A DNA stretch of 64,000 bases, taken from assembly GCA_000310025.1 (NCBI GenBank), contig FN649759.1, positions 154,282-218,281 on the forward strand, read 5' to 3'. Position numbers and translations under genes: made by a program. Position 1 is the first letter of the stretch. Each line of letters starts with the position of its first letter. The stretch is from Ectocarpus siliculosus (Eukaryota; Sar; Phaeophyceae; Ectocarpales; Ectocarpaceae). Below the pieces are notes generated by a model, which searched no databases, was not told where the DNA came from, and saw only the letters and a list, made by a program, of their open reading frames with translations. Shown in pieces: positions 12,001-23,500 of the stretch.

Positions 12001-13450
12001 ATGTAGGGATGATGTCGTGCATTGGACCGTAAATGGGGTGCCTGGGGGGGCGAGCAAAGCAGACATACGACGCCGCCTCCAGCAATCGAAATATGAGAAA
12101 TGAGGGTGAGATGGTGAGATGGTCCATCCACGTACGTGAGAGCACGGTTAGAACGGTCAGGGCTGGCTCTGTCTGAATCCTTGAATTGTGTTCCGACTAA
12201 TCAGTAAATTAGTCCATCCGACTAGTCAACGTTGACTGAGTAGTCTGATGGGTGAGCCTTTCTAACAAAAGATATACTCTCGGCTCGTTGCCATCCAGCT
12301 GGTCACTAAGATTTTTAGACGTAGGGATCTCCGGGGACGGACCCCTCGCCAGGCGCTGCCGGAAAAAGAACTAATGGTGCTTATGAAAGTGACCAGCTGG
12401 GATTCGAACCCGTGCGTGCATCCTTCGTTAGTCGGGCGCTCACTCGATCTTGCTCGGTGTCGCTCATCGGTGGCTGCTGCTGATCGCCGTAACGCGATAC
12501 TCCAAGCTAAAGTCGACTCCAATCTCGTAGACGACGTGTCATACGCTAGCGTGATCGATACTTCGGGTGGCTCAGTTGTGTGTGATGGGAGCGTAGAGCA
12601 GCTCGGCCATGACGGGCCGCAAGGGTAGGTAAAGACGTGTAGACGTGTTGAAAAACGTGTTGTATTCATCGGGGGCGTGCTTGAGCTCGTCATTCCATCA
12701 CGGCATCAAGTCACGCATAACGCTTTAACACCCAGAACGAATCTCCATGAATCTCCACCAATCTACCACACTCCCAAGGAAAACACAAAGAAACTTCTTG
12801 TTACTCCGTAGTTCGTCACTGCAATCCCCGCATATGTATACGCAATATACCACCCCCATGCTATGCTACGAGTATATCGAATACCGACCACCACACCGCC
12901 GTGCCCGATGGGCTCTATCTGCATGTATTTAGTATATCCGTACCCGCCGTCATTGTTCATAGAGCCAGCGGCAGTACTGTTACGTGCAGATTGTTTGGCA
13001 TGCCGTAACAGGGTCAGTGTCATGGTGTGTGGGTTGATGTGTTCCTGTGCGTGTAGCATTCCAGCGGGTGGGGCGGATGCACCCGTCTTGATCTGCGGAC
13101 ACTACAGTAGCATTTACGTATGCATATGCATATGCATATGAATTGTCGCGTGGTGTGACTGCTGCCTGGAAGCAGCATGTCTCGAGCGAACAGCCGTTGC
13201 GTCCTCTTGAATGGACACAAGAAGTGTACCGCTGTGTATGGTTACTGTGAGTAAGTAGCCTACACAGCCGTAGTGCATTCGGCACTCACCCACAAGGTCG
13301 TTTACCATCACAGCTCTTCTTTTTTCGTGCGCATTCTGAGCAGCTCCTACACATTCTGCGCAGGATTGGACGCAAGCGATTCCCTTCTTCGTGACCAACG
13401 TGGTTGTCCCCATGGCTCCATGATGGCGATGTTGTAGTTGAGACATCCAT
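3073..13450 (-). CDS. Fungal-type Zn2Cys6 transcription factor, copy U1 (multi-exon)
   Basis: Probable DNA-binding regulator. The first exon starts at an ATG at 13,450 (MDVSTTTSPS) and encodes a zinc-cluster core, C-x2-C-x6-C-x5-C with a basic RKKK run (SCSECARKKKSCDGKRPC), ending at a GTGAGT donor. Further minus-strand exons match those of U2 and U3, among them FWCAVALGALVKGSPIES, YAQLAEEALANSNSGPG, a KYLALSGSFLRSS exon and the FAEIVKFKDIANVS exon. They recall the hydrophobic helices of the fungal-specific transcription-factor regulatory domain. The C-terminal exon is rich in Asp/Glu (EDTGEDGIVEEDWLDAA). The second half of the zinc cluster seems degenerate here: the region after exon 1 lacks the C-x6-C seen in U2 and U3. 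The outer introns hold insertions missing from U2. Gene edges and several joins are unresolved, and the end given is the stop after the acidic exon. Confidence 0.6.
7880..9105. repeat. G-rich tandem-repeat insertion in U1
   Basis: Absent from U2 at the matching point (about 22,320). It contains about 2.5 copies of a ~545 bp unit, starting at about 7,880 and 8,424 after a poly-G run followed by GTGTACTC. Within it a ~67 bp subunit (TTGTTTTACAACGTCGTTGC plus a G-rich tail) is repeated three times at 8,888-9,085 and once at 8,355-8,412. Related fragments lie in introns at 50,470-50,560 and 60,380-60,535, so the family is dispersed. No transposase is seen; the short frames here are by-products of the repeats. 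Confidence 0.75.
9254..10308. mobile_element. TIR DNA element, non-autonomous, 1,055 bp
   Basis: Delimited by comparison with U2, which reads straight through (GGGTGATGCCAGCC at about 22,480). The ends are GACCCCGATTTATGGGAACA and the complement GACCCTTCTTTATGGAAACA, an imperfect 20-bp inverted repeat flanked by a 3-bp duplication, TGA (9,251-9,253 and 10,309-10,311). Both ends are crowded with short motifs such as CAAGATTTATCG and CTTGGCCAAGAT, typical of subterminal transposase-binding repeats. No protein-coding gene is seen inside. A 3-bp duplication is compatible with PIF/Harbinger-like or CACTA-like elements, but the ends do not fix the family. Confidence 0.8.
12198..12883 (-). mobile_element. 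tRNA-related insertion with 5-bp target duplication
   Basis: U2 has the uninterrupted site (TTCCGACCACCACACC at about 24,300). In U1 the site is split and CCGAC is duplicated at 12,193-12,197 and 12,884-12,888. The minus strand carries a B-box-like GGTTCGAATCC (about 12,393-12,410), and the left end holds an AT-rich palindrome (GACTAGTCAACGTTGACT). A related stretch sharing CTCCGGGGACGGACCCCTCG lies at 14,907-15,108. This fits a SINE-like or composite non-autonomous element. Confidence 0.7.
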
Positions 13451-13590
13451 GCTTCCCCGGTAGCTGCGATCGGTTTTTCTCGAGGGGGACGAACCTACTG
13501 ATCACGCTACCGACTGACTCTAAGTTGCCAGCGGCGAATTAGCGGGACGAGTTTTCTGTAGCCTCCTATTGGCTAAAACCAACAGTATTG
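13451..13590 (-). promoter_or_regulatory. Putative promoter of the U1 transcription-factor gene
   Basis: The 140 bp upstream of the U1 start share CCAGCGGCGAATT and CCTATTGGCTAAAACCAACA (13,565-13,585) with the spacer between U2 and U3. ATTGG is an inverted CCAAT box, and the motif is a near-palindrome. No TATA box is obvious. Calling it a promoter is inference from position and conservation. Confidence 0.4.
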
Positions 13591-14140
13591 CACCATGTAG
13601 GAAAAATGACGGCTGTGAGACTCTGTAGACTTGCCCTTTATCCAGCGTGTGTCTACCAGGTGCCTACTGCGCTGCTTCTCTGACGGTAGATATCTCCCGC
13701 ACGCTGCTTTTGGAGATCTCCGTACGAAACTGTACAGTGCATCTATCGAATACATATACTGTACATCCACGTCCAAACAGAAGCAACAACAGTAGTTGAG
13801 ACCGTGCCTCGTTCGAAAAGGAATGCCTACATGTCTGCATCTAGAGACCAAGCGTTCCGTGTCCCAAGGGGACAACGTATCATTTCGGTCCGCTCTGGCA
13901 TCGTGTGTTGTCTAATTTTCAGCGCACTGTGCAGGACGGAAGCGGCCCATGCTGCACAGGAAGCTGAGTGTGGCTGCGTAATATGTGTGCAGGGGTGATA
14001 CCGGTCGCATTTCCCCCCCTCGTCTCGTTGAACCAGGGGAAAGTGAGAGAGGCGAACATAGACTATACGATCCCGTTGAATCCATCTCCATTTGGATTAA
14101 TCCATCTCCACATATTTCTGTATGCGGCACAAAATTTTCA
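13561..14140 (+). repeat. Dispersed repeat R, copy 1
   Basis: About 580 bp that match 46,087-46,690 by eye in collinear blocks, for example TCGGTCCGCTCTGG and GGCCCATGCTGCACAG. It starts with the CCTATTGGCTAAAACCAACA motif. The frames within it are short and not kept between copies. It is either a transposable element or duplicated upstream sequence. Confidence 0.6.
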
Positions 14141-14216
14141 AGTTTCCCAGCGGTAGACTCTTCCTGATGAAGGTGCCGGAGAGAAAACGAAGAAGAGAGC
14201 GCCACCACCGCCACCC

Positions 14217-14841
14217 ATGACCTACAGTACGACACCGCTGGCGATCGAAGTAGCGAGACAGAAGTACGCCCAGAAAGCGGAGAGACGACATCTGGATAGT
14301 CGGGTCAAAGAAGATGCTGAAACCACGCAGCAGATCAACCGACGGAGTAGAGCAGCTTGGGCGTGCCTCCGGAAGTGCGCCCGGGAGCTCTTCCACAGGC
14401 CTGCAGCACCGCGCGGGGACAATATCCGGCTCCTAAACGCGGAAGCGATATAGGCCCTGCTGTACGGATGCATGACGTGGGTCCCGCGCCGCAAGCACTA
14501 CGACCTGCTGATGAGTACGCACTGCCGTTTTCTGCTACGGGTCGTCGGCCACCGCCGCACGCGCGGCCATTTATCGGCAGCTCTCGTGCGCCCAAGCCCT
14601 GAAAATGGTCGGGTGCCAACGCTTGGAGGCTGCTGTCCGACTACGGCGACTACTGTGTGCTGGAGCTTTGACAAGACAACCGGACGGGCGACTCCCGAAG
14701 CGATTGATGTTCGGAGACACTGTGGGGGGCAAGGACCCAAACAGCGGGCGTCCGGAAAAGAATCGGGTGTTGTGCTTACAGAACGACTTCGTAGAGTTCG
14801 GTGCCAACGCCGAATCCGCAGATGACGACCTTATTAGATAA
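14217..14841 (+). pseudogene. LINE (non-LTR retrotransposon) 3' ORF2 fragment
   Basis: Degenerate remnant of the region after the reverse-transcriptase core. Recognisable blocks are a run ending RLLNAEAI followed by a stop, then ALLYGCMTW, then HCRFLLRVVGHRRTRG, then MVGCQRLEAAVRLRRLL and DGRLPKRLMFGDTVGG. The L-L-Y-G-x-x-x-W and R-x-L-L-R-V-x-G-x-R-R patterns are typical of the thumb and C-terminal part of LINE ORF2 proteins. The blocks lie in different frames, with an in-frame stop between the first two. The catalytic RT motifs are not present, so this is a 5'-truncated dead copy. Confidence 0.75.
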
Positions 14842-14906
14842 AATTAGACCATCTGATCAGTCGACGAACGCGTTGACGGATCAGATGGTCTAATTTTATC
14901 TAATAA
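14831..14906. repeat. Perfect 28-bp inverted repeat (hairpin)
   Basis: Arms at 14,831-14,858 and 14,879-14,906 are exact reverse complements (TTATTAGATAAAATTAGACC plus eight more bases), separated by a 20-base loop. It lies exactly between the end of the LINE fragment and the SINE-like block. A shorter, imperfect AT-rich palindrome begins the insertion at 12,198, so the two may be termini of one element family. Confidence 0.9.
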
Positions 14907-15108
14907 AAGATATGCGCTGAGCTCGTTAGCACCCGGCCGGATCACATGGGCTTGAGGCTGTTAGAAGCTTAATCACTGGGATTGAGCGTAGAGATCTCCG
15001 GGGACGGACCCCTCGCCATACGCCGCTGTTTGGTAAACAAATGGCGGTTCTTCTGTAAGTGGACCACTGGGATTCGAACCCGTGCGTGGAACCTTGTGTA
15101 AGAAAGCC
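14907..15108 (-). repeat. SINE-like block next to the U2 boundary
   Basis: Shares AAAAGATAT near its left end, CTCCGGGGACGGACCCCTCG and a minus-strand B-box (GGTTCGAATCC, about 15,068-15,080) with the insertion at 12,198-12,883. Its right end abuts the first base of unit U2, so the break that defines U2 lies at this repeat. Confidence 0.6.
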
Positions 15109-17565
15109 CAGAGGCATGGCGCACTGCTGTGCTCCTATGCTCGAACGGAGTCACATATTCCGCCTCTGTCTTTGCGTTCTTCCCGTGAGTGCGCCCTGCG
15201 GCGGAGGAGCTGAGCCTCCCTCGCCGACCACGGGATACGTCCGGCCATTCCCAGGGAGGCAAGAAGGATGGTTGTCGTGGGGACGATGATGTTCCATTCA
15301 CACTCCCACCCCACTTGGCGATCATGGTTACCGTCTCTGTTGCTGGTGCTGGTGCTGCGATGCAGCCTTCAGGACTCATCACCGTCCTACGAGAACAGGG
15401 AGAGGAGGCCAGTTGGCAGCGTTTGCGGTGACGCGGGTAGCTGGTTCTGGACGAAGGGTGAAGAGGAATATGCGAAAGCCTTGCCACTGTGACTGTCTGC
15501 AGCTACTGCCCCGCATTGGTCGCGTCCGAGGTGCTTCCCCTGGGATGACGGCGATGGTTCTTTGTCGTAACGTACGGTCGCCTCCGGTTGAGGATATCGC
15601 GGTCGTCTTGACACGCTGGTGTTGGTGACTCGAAGCGATCAAGCTGTTTGCTCCTTGACGCTCCTGTACATGCGTCGAAACCAATTGACCGTCGCAATCA
15701 ATGCCAGGGCCTCTGCCGTCTCGGCAGCCAAATTGTATTCATTTCGAAGGCGTCCGTGATTACGGAGAGTTTTACAGAGGTACGCCGCTACAGGTTAATA
15801 GCTCCCACCTCGCCACAGTCTATAGAGTTCAGTTCCAGCCCGGTCATCACGACGTCACTCATGATGCTCATGTCGGAGGGCCCTTCGGTGAGATTTCACT
15901 GCACACGCTGCGGTTGTGTGGTCTCAGACCTTTGTCCTGAAACCTTCGGAGAGGGGGCACGGAAATTGATGTTGGACACCAAACACGGGGGCCCTCGATT
16001 CACAAAAAGGTAGCCTCTGAACGTATGCATACACGGCGAAAGTCCATCTCCACCTTACTCGTTGCAAGGGCCAAGACTAGAACAACGTCTCAGGCAAGTG
16101 CAGCTTGGATAGGCTGGTGCCCCAGCTGTGATAGTCAGTCCACGACCGAGAGCTGTTTCGTGAATCAAGTGCCGTTTGTGACACAATCGTCTTGCCGGTT
16201 CACTCTTGATACTGGAGGGAATGAAACACACTTGCACCCCCTGGGCCGCGCTGCTACCTTCATGGCAGAACCACATTGCTGCACTCTTGTAGAAGGGCTC
16301 ACACTGCAGTAGTGTTGTCGGCAATATGTGACTTTGAGCCTGTCATTAGACTTTGTTTACGTTATCACCTGGCTGGTAGGTTTCAGTTTGGTCTACAAAA
16401 GGTTGTGACCATGAAAACATGTGTCGCAGTCTCTCTCTGGAGAACAGGGCCAGGGTCGCACTGGAGAAGGAAGGTTTGTAAAATGTGTGCTGGCGCGTGC
16501 CTTGATTTTGAATGCGAGAAACGTTTCCCTTGTCGACAAAACAGTCGAGCGTGTAGCGAATACACGAGATAGGAATTTTGTCGCTCGTTGCCTGTGGAGC
16601 ACGATACGAGAACCAATCCGAGTTTGTGTGACAGTGTGGGGATTCGAACCCACGCCTCAACCCTCGGAAGAATGCCAGATAGTCTAGCGGATAAACGATA
16701 TTCATTGACATGTGGGCGAACAGCCGTGCGACAGCCAGCAAGCCTTTCATCACCTTCGTTTTCGCTGTGTCTGCCGCACGTGGTTCGAGAGGAAAACCGC
16801 CGAGGGACTCAATTCCACTTCGTCTCGCAGGGGGTGCGCTGGTAGCAATGCCCATTGCTGTTGCTCGATACGGTAGGAGGATATGACCATGGAATCTACA
16901 GGAGCATCTATCTGCCCTACACGCGTACAGGATGGTCTCAGTCTTCGAAGCATAGCGCCGCCGTCTAGACGTTGGACAAAAATGAAGATATACAACACTA
17001 CAACATTCTGCACAAGGATAGGTTCACACCAATTACCATGCCCGCATACACATCCCCCGAAGGTAGCTGATGCCGGCTGGCAACTATCTGCGCATGTTCA
17101 AACAATCAGACCTATTCATGCGAGGTGAGGCACCCAAGCTCTACAAACACCCGGCATCCATTGCGCAGGTAAACAGCCCAGCAATAAGTCACCTGAGACC
17201 AACATACCCAACACAGCTGGAATGGGGGGCTTCAGGCACACAAAGCCAGCAACAGTGGTAGTGAGTACTTGGGAGTAAGGCGTGGAATACACTACACTGA
17301 AATTCTGCGAAAACAATTCACATGTTGCTAGTCTGTTCAACCCTGAAGTCATTTATCACATACCATGGATGGAATACGTGAAGAAGAGAAAACAGCAACA
17401 TATCGGTATCTGTGACAACACTTCCCCGATTATACACACTTGTATCAGAGAAAATGGTAGTACCACAGATCACCGCTGGGCCAGACCACACGACACATAC
17501 GCCTAGGGGAAGCAATTGAGCCTACGATTCCCCCACCAACCTACATTTTCTCCAGCCACGTTGGC
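15109..17565 (-). repeat. Unit U2, 3' flank of the transcription-factor gene
   Basis: Near-identical by eye to 605-3,072 of U1 in the same orientation. It includes a second copy of the tRNA-derived SINE-like segment (about 16,350-16,740, B-box near 16,640). It starts abruptly at 15,109, whereas U1 and U3 continue outward for about 370 bp more before reaching the minisatellite. No independent gene is recognised. Confidence 0.75.
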
Positions 17566-20500
17566 TCACCAGAGACGCTGTCCGGTGTCATCTCCGCCAT
17601 CACACGGTGCATCTGAAATGGCATGGGCAGCATCCAGCCAATCTTCTTCGACAATGCCATCTTCACAGGTATCCTCTGGCTTCCCGTCTCGCTCAGTACT
17701 TTCTAGCAACCCCAACAGAGATGGCTCGGGCGTGGTGACCCCCCTGGTAACACCCACGGAGTAAAGGCCTGCCTCAGATTGACCGAATGCATGATTTGAG
17801 GATATCGGCGAAGTGGGTTGTGCTGCAGGTGCCACGGGCCCGATGTCCCTCTCAACCCCGCTGTCAGTGTGCCACACGGGTGCAGTCCCGATGATCCTTC
17901 CAGGAATGCTGTTGAAGGCCGGCAGTATCTCATGCTGGGTGTATCCGTGACCATGAGGAACACCCTCGTCGATGTCTCTGCCAGTGGCCGTTGTTCCAAA
18001 GTCGGCATCGATGTCGTCGACGGGTGGCTCCAAGAAGGGTCTCATGTGCCCGCAGGGGACGAGTACCTCGATGGATCTGCCAAGCACGTGGCAAGTGCCG
18101 GAAAACGTGCTCACATGGAGGGAGTTGCTGCTGAAAACTGTTCACACAGTAGTCCACGGTGCGCCGTGTGCTTCACGTCACCGTAGGCGTGAGGACGAGA
18201 CCTTCGCCGTCAAAGCCATACTCTACCAACCCCTGGCGAACCCTAGTATTTTTCCCGCTCGGCACCTGCACACCACATCATGTGCATGGGACTTTGATCT
18301 CGCGAACATACATACCTGCAGATTATTTCGTCGCAGAAGGCGCCCACTCCGCGCCACTCCACCAAAGGAGGCACGGGCTGGGAGCCAAGAGGACGAAAAG
18401 AGTTCGAAATCACCCGTAACCTGTCGTACACCGCGCGGTCACTCGAATCGCCGGCCGCTGCGAGACATATCAGCAACACGTGTGTCATGTGGCACCTTTT
18501 GGACAGGTCCGCAAAAGAGGGGCGAGGAGAAAAGAGGGCATCACGAAAGACGCGTCGACTCGATAGCAACCGCCAAAATATCAGAAGAAATGTCGCATTC
18601 TTTGCAAGCAGGATAGCGGCGAGAAATACCTGTAGACTGGTGTACCACATGCATAGTCGGGCAGTGATCATGGCTTCCGCGAATGGTGAGAAGAACGCTC
18701 GCATCAACTAAAACGGTAGATCCATCAAACTCGACAACCAGTGGCATAAGGGACCTATGATGTTAAACGAAAGCGAGGTTGAAACATCTGTGTTTGTTGT
18801 ACTCGGTTGAAACTCCAATCTGCGGTCCAACGGTGTGTCATAATATTGCAGAGGTTGACAAGTCGGAGCCCATCGTTACACCGGGTATCGTTCACTCTTT
18901 GAATGACAGGGCGTGGTTTGAGTGACCTCGGTTCTTGGCTCCCCATCTCGCGCTAGAGGGATTGACGAGGCCCACCTCACTTCCTTTGATATTCAGAAAC
19001 GTGACACTGAGTGAAGGATTTCACATTGTAACGAGCCTTACTGTTCGGGCAACCCTGTAAAAGGAGAGCGGACGTTGCCTACGCCACCTGAAAAACTACT
19101 ACCATCACCGCCTCCTCCGCAAGTCTCAAGGAGCTCAGGAACGACTCACCCGATCATGCAGCGACACAAGCCAGGATATCGCTCAAGCACTTCAATGCAA
19201 CGGCCCATTCTCTCTCGTGTGGCATGCAGATCACCCTTCGCCGCCGTCCCCACGATACAGGGTCTATTTGATGGAGGGGGGTCAGTAGGGGCGATAAAGC
19301 AGTGTGTCAGAAAATCCTGCTGGGCTGGAGAACAATTCTTTTCCAACAAAATATACCAGGTGCCAGCGCCACCATTTTGCAGGTACGGTCAAACCGCCAA
19401 GCGTAGGGATTGCTGAATGTGAGGGTACAAGATGGGGCGGCGTCCCAGGCCGGTGTTGGGTTCTTGAATACACCACTCTGCAGCAGGCAACGCGTTCAAG
19501 AAGCAGTTAAGGTATACGGCCACGACAAAGGAATGGCTGGGGGTGGGATTCACGTGTGCTCTCATCATGTTAGAGGGGTGCCAACATCCACGTCTTCAAC
19601 ACTTCCACCCCAGCTCACCCGTCGATGAAAAGAACGCCGATCCCCCGACGAATGCTTGATCTTCTCACCGAGGAGACCGACCGCACCCCAGTGCGAGTCG
19701 ATTGCGTTGGAGATATATAACAACCGTTGTACGGAAACGGTAGAGCCGGTCGAAGTGGGAAGTAAAAATGAGAGTTCGATCAGAGCCTCGTGATGGTGTT
19801 TGTTGGCGTTGCAGCTACCCGTTGTCGGAGTTGGCGAGAAATAGCTCGGGCCTCGATAAATCCTTGATATGTCAGATCAGCTTCACCTTGGAAAAATATC
19901 TCCAAACGTACCACGGTGCTAACCAACCACGGGTACGCTCTCCTGCTTTGCAACGTGAATGTTCACTCACCGATCCACGGCTTCTTGAAGCGGTCCAAAA
20001 TCGATACCATCGCCATCGTCCAACAACGACTTCAAAGCCTTAGAGAAATCAGCAGCCATCAAGTCTTCCGGGAGAGGTAGTACCCCGCCTGGCCTGCCAT
20101 GAGGCTCAGAGTCGCACAGGCCGTTGCCGCCACTCGCGCTCTGCTCGATCATGGTCGTGTAGATCGTCTCCTCAAACGCTACGAAAGATCGAGAGACGTA
20201 TCGATACAGCTCGGCTTCGGTAGCAGCCTCGTTTAACTGGGAGCGTCGTGACCACAAAAGCGGAAGGGTAGGGTAGGTGCAAAACAATGATGTTGAGTGG
20301 TGTCGAGTCAGTTAGCAGCCATTCTCCTCGCTCGGCTCTGCGTACTCAAGGCCTGTTTCCACGAAGCAAAACGACGCTGCCGGTGGGCGGAGAATCTTTG
20401 TCCCCTGGAATATACGCGAGAGCCCAGCTGATCATACTCGGGCATGAGAATGGGCATCGCCAAGCGACCCCTCGATGCAACCAGCGCGCATACCTGAGGG

Positions 20501-23500
20501 GGAGGAAGGTTTTCTCCTTGGACAGGGAAAGACTCCACCTGCCACTTCCCACAGGACACGTTGGCGATGTCTTTGAACTTGACGATCTCGGTGAAACCCT
20601 GGTCAGCGCATGGCCGCACGGAAGAAGCAGATAAGCAATAAACACAGCTGCCCCAACGGCAGCGCGAGGAGGCAAGAGGACCCCCGCTTGTTCATATCAG
20701 TGACTTGATAGTTGCCAGTGTAGGATGGTCTCCAAGGAACCGGGAAAGTTATTCGGTTCGGATCACACTAAATATCACACATGTGACTGTGGCAGGAAAC
20801 CTCCATCGCACGCACAACTCAAGGCGAACATCCTAGAGGGAGCCACCATCAGCTCTCAACCTGTAACCTCCAGCGCTAAACGAAACTCTCAGCACCAACC
20901 TCACCACTGGAAGGGTATCGATGGACCCTTGCTCGATAGAACTTCTCAAGAATGAGTCCGAAAGAGCCAGGTATTTCTCGAACCGCTCCTGAACACATGT
21001 ACCACCTGGTTATCGAACGAACGCACGTCGGAGGACACAACGATTACACCTCAGCTGGAGCGGATCATTTTTGCAATGTGACAAGCGCGCCATTGGGGAG
21101 ACCCACCGGGGAGACCCACCTGCAAGCTCCTTAGGGGCCTGCCGCGTTGTCACAAAGAACCAAAACAAAGTTCCAAGAGTCAGGGGCGGTGGACACACAA
21201 GTGTAGGGCACAGTCACGGAACGAAGCTCACCTTGTGTCCCATAAAGCCGTGCAGGTTAGCCAGAATTACCCATGCCCTGGCCAGAAGCAAGAAAATGGG
21301 AGAACAAAGATCAAATCAAGTTATCACCGCAAAACTACAAAAACACTGTCGAGCGGAAAGAGCCTGGCCGATAGGTCTCAAGTACAAGCACCAAGTGGGT
21401 CAACATTACAGCATCCACAGAGGAACGCCTGGGTATGTTGAGGGTAGGTTGTTCCAGGTTGACTCACTTTGCGACCTCGGCGTCTCCGGGACCGGAGTTG
21501 CTCTTGGCAAGCGCTTCTTGTGCCAGTTGGGCGTAGCTTGTCACCTGCGGCAGCGAGACACCAAACGAGCAGAGGAAGGTCTGTCACACGGACGAACAAG
21601 CCACGACGGCACCCTACGACAAATAGTGACCTCAACGACATGCGAGACACGGTATGATGTTTTGGCAAACAACAACTCATTCTCACACTTATGACTTGAA
21701 AGATGACACGCCGGTACATACCGATTCGATCGGGCTACCCTTCACGAGCGCCCCGAGAGCAACCGCACACCAGGACGTGCACGCTGACGGGTCCATTGGA
21801 AACTGGTTTCGTGCTGAGGTCTTGCTCAGATCGCCCCCCGGGGCGACTGCTTCGAAGTAGTGCCCTCCCTCGTCACAGTCGTCCCCAAAGACTGACTGCT
21901 GAGAGGAGGCGCGGGGTAACATGATCGTCACCATCGTCTCCCGAATGTGACTGGCCAAAACAGCACAGACGGCGCGAAAGTGCCACGGGTCCGATGGTCG
22001 CGTAGGGTACAGTGCTGAAGGACGGAAGTGCGAAAAGAAACACAAGAAAACCACAACTCTAGACAAGAATGCCAACGCCGCCTGCATTGCGGCAGCTTCA
22101 ATGACATATGAAAAGGCCAAAGCCATGGACTAAATGTCGCGTGGACGCAGACAGCACTCAAGTGCGTACGCGGTTCCAGGCAAGCTGGATGTGATACCTC
22201 GGGGTGGTGAGTGGAAGAAAACCAACGCAGCCGAAGAAGTCGCTGAGGAAGGCGTTCTCCTGCATCCCCACAAGGCCAGTTGCCGGAGAAGCACTCAACC
22301 TACACCTGACACACCATATGGAGCAAGGCATGGGCAAAGGGGGGGTAGTGGAAAACTGTGCAACCAATACGCCACGGGCAATCTCAGTTGGCACGAGAGG
22401 CCATAAGCCAGCTGTTTTGATGTTGGTCGACATCCCTGCCGCTGCGTTGTTACTACACTAGCCGACCATCTTTGGCCATGGGTGATGCCAGCCGTGGTGG
22501 GAACTTCCGTTGTTCGTATCTAGTGGAATTTTGGCGTGTCCCCAGCATGCTTATTCGATCTAGGCTCTTCCACCGTCCCCCGCCCACACGGGAGTGGTCG
22601 GGCGATCTTACGCTTGGCTCGGCGGCGGTTGGGTCTGGGAAACTCTGCATACGTTTTCGCTGATGGATCCAAGAGTGACGAGAGGTTTTCGTTTTCGTCT
22701 CCCAACACATGTCTCTGCCGTGAGTCGTGCCAGCCATTCTTGAAATTTTCAATCGATCCAAGAAGATCCGAGAAACAACCTGTTTCTTTGCCCCAAACTT
22801 GTGTGTGTCTGCTGGGGAAATACAACACCACTGCACGCAGAGAACGAGAAAGCGGAGAATGGGAGGTAGGGAAGGAGAAACAGGGAGATAACCTACATTA
22901 CTCTCTGCCTACGCACAGTTCAATCGAGGGCATGCTCAATATTCCCTTGACTACTACCCCATGTAAAGCAACCGAAAGAAGCTACCTTACTTCACCTCTT
23001 GAACGGCAACATGCCGGACGTCATGAGTGCGCCAGTGGTGGAGTGAAGCAGAACCTCCTTCGCATTCAAGCCATCCCGACCAGGGCCCTGAGGCCGATGC
23101 CGCTGAATGTGTCGTCGATAGTCATACCGATGCCGCCTTTCGCTGTACGTGCACTGATCGCCTGATCGAACACAGCGCCTAGATGATGTTGGTACAAGAG
23201 GGAAATAGTCAGCGAAGCAGCCGAAGCATGCACCGCAACTTCGAGCTAAACGTGTTGGTGTGAGTTTACGTACCGCTACTCGACAAGTTGTGGAGGGGAA
23301 GGCGACATATTTCCCCCCCCATCGTGAGTGTTTCCCCGAGCTGCGGACACAGGAGGCAGTGCAACGTGGTTGGTGTTAAAGAGAATTTACTTAGACTAAT
23401 TGTTGAATGCTGCAAGTACGCAACTCAAATACTAAATCCGCGTTGAAACCATCGAGAACACGCCACCGAGCCGCGACAGTTTCTTACCTGCAACCCAGGA

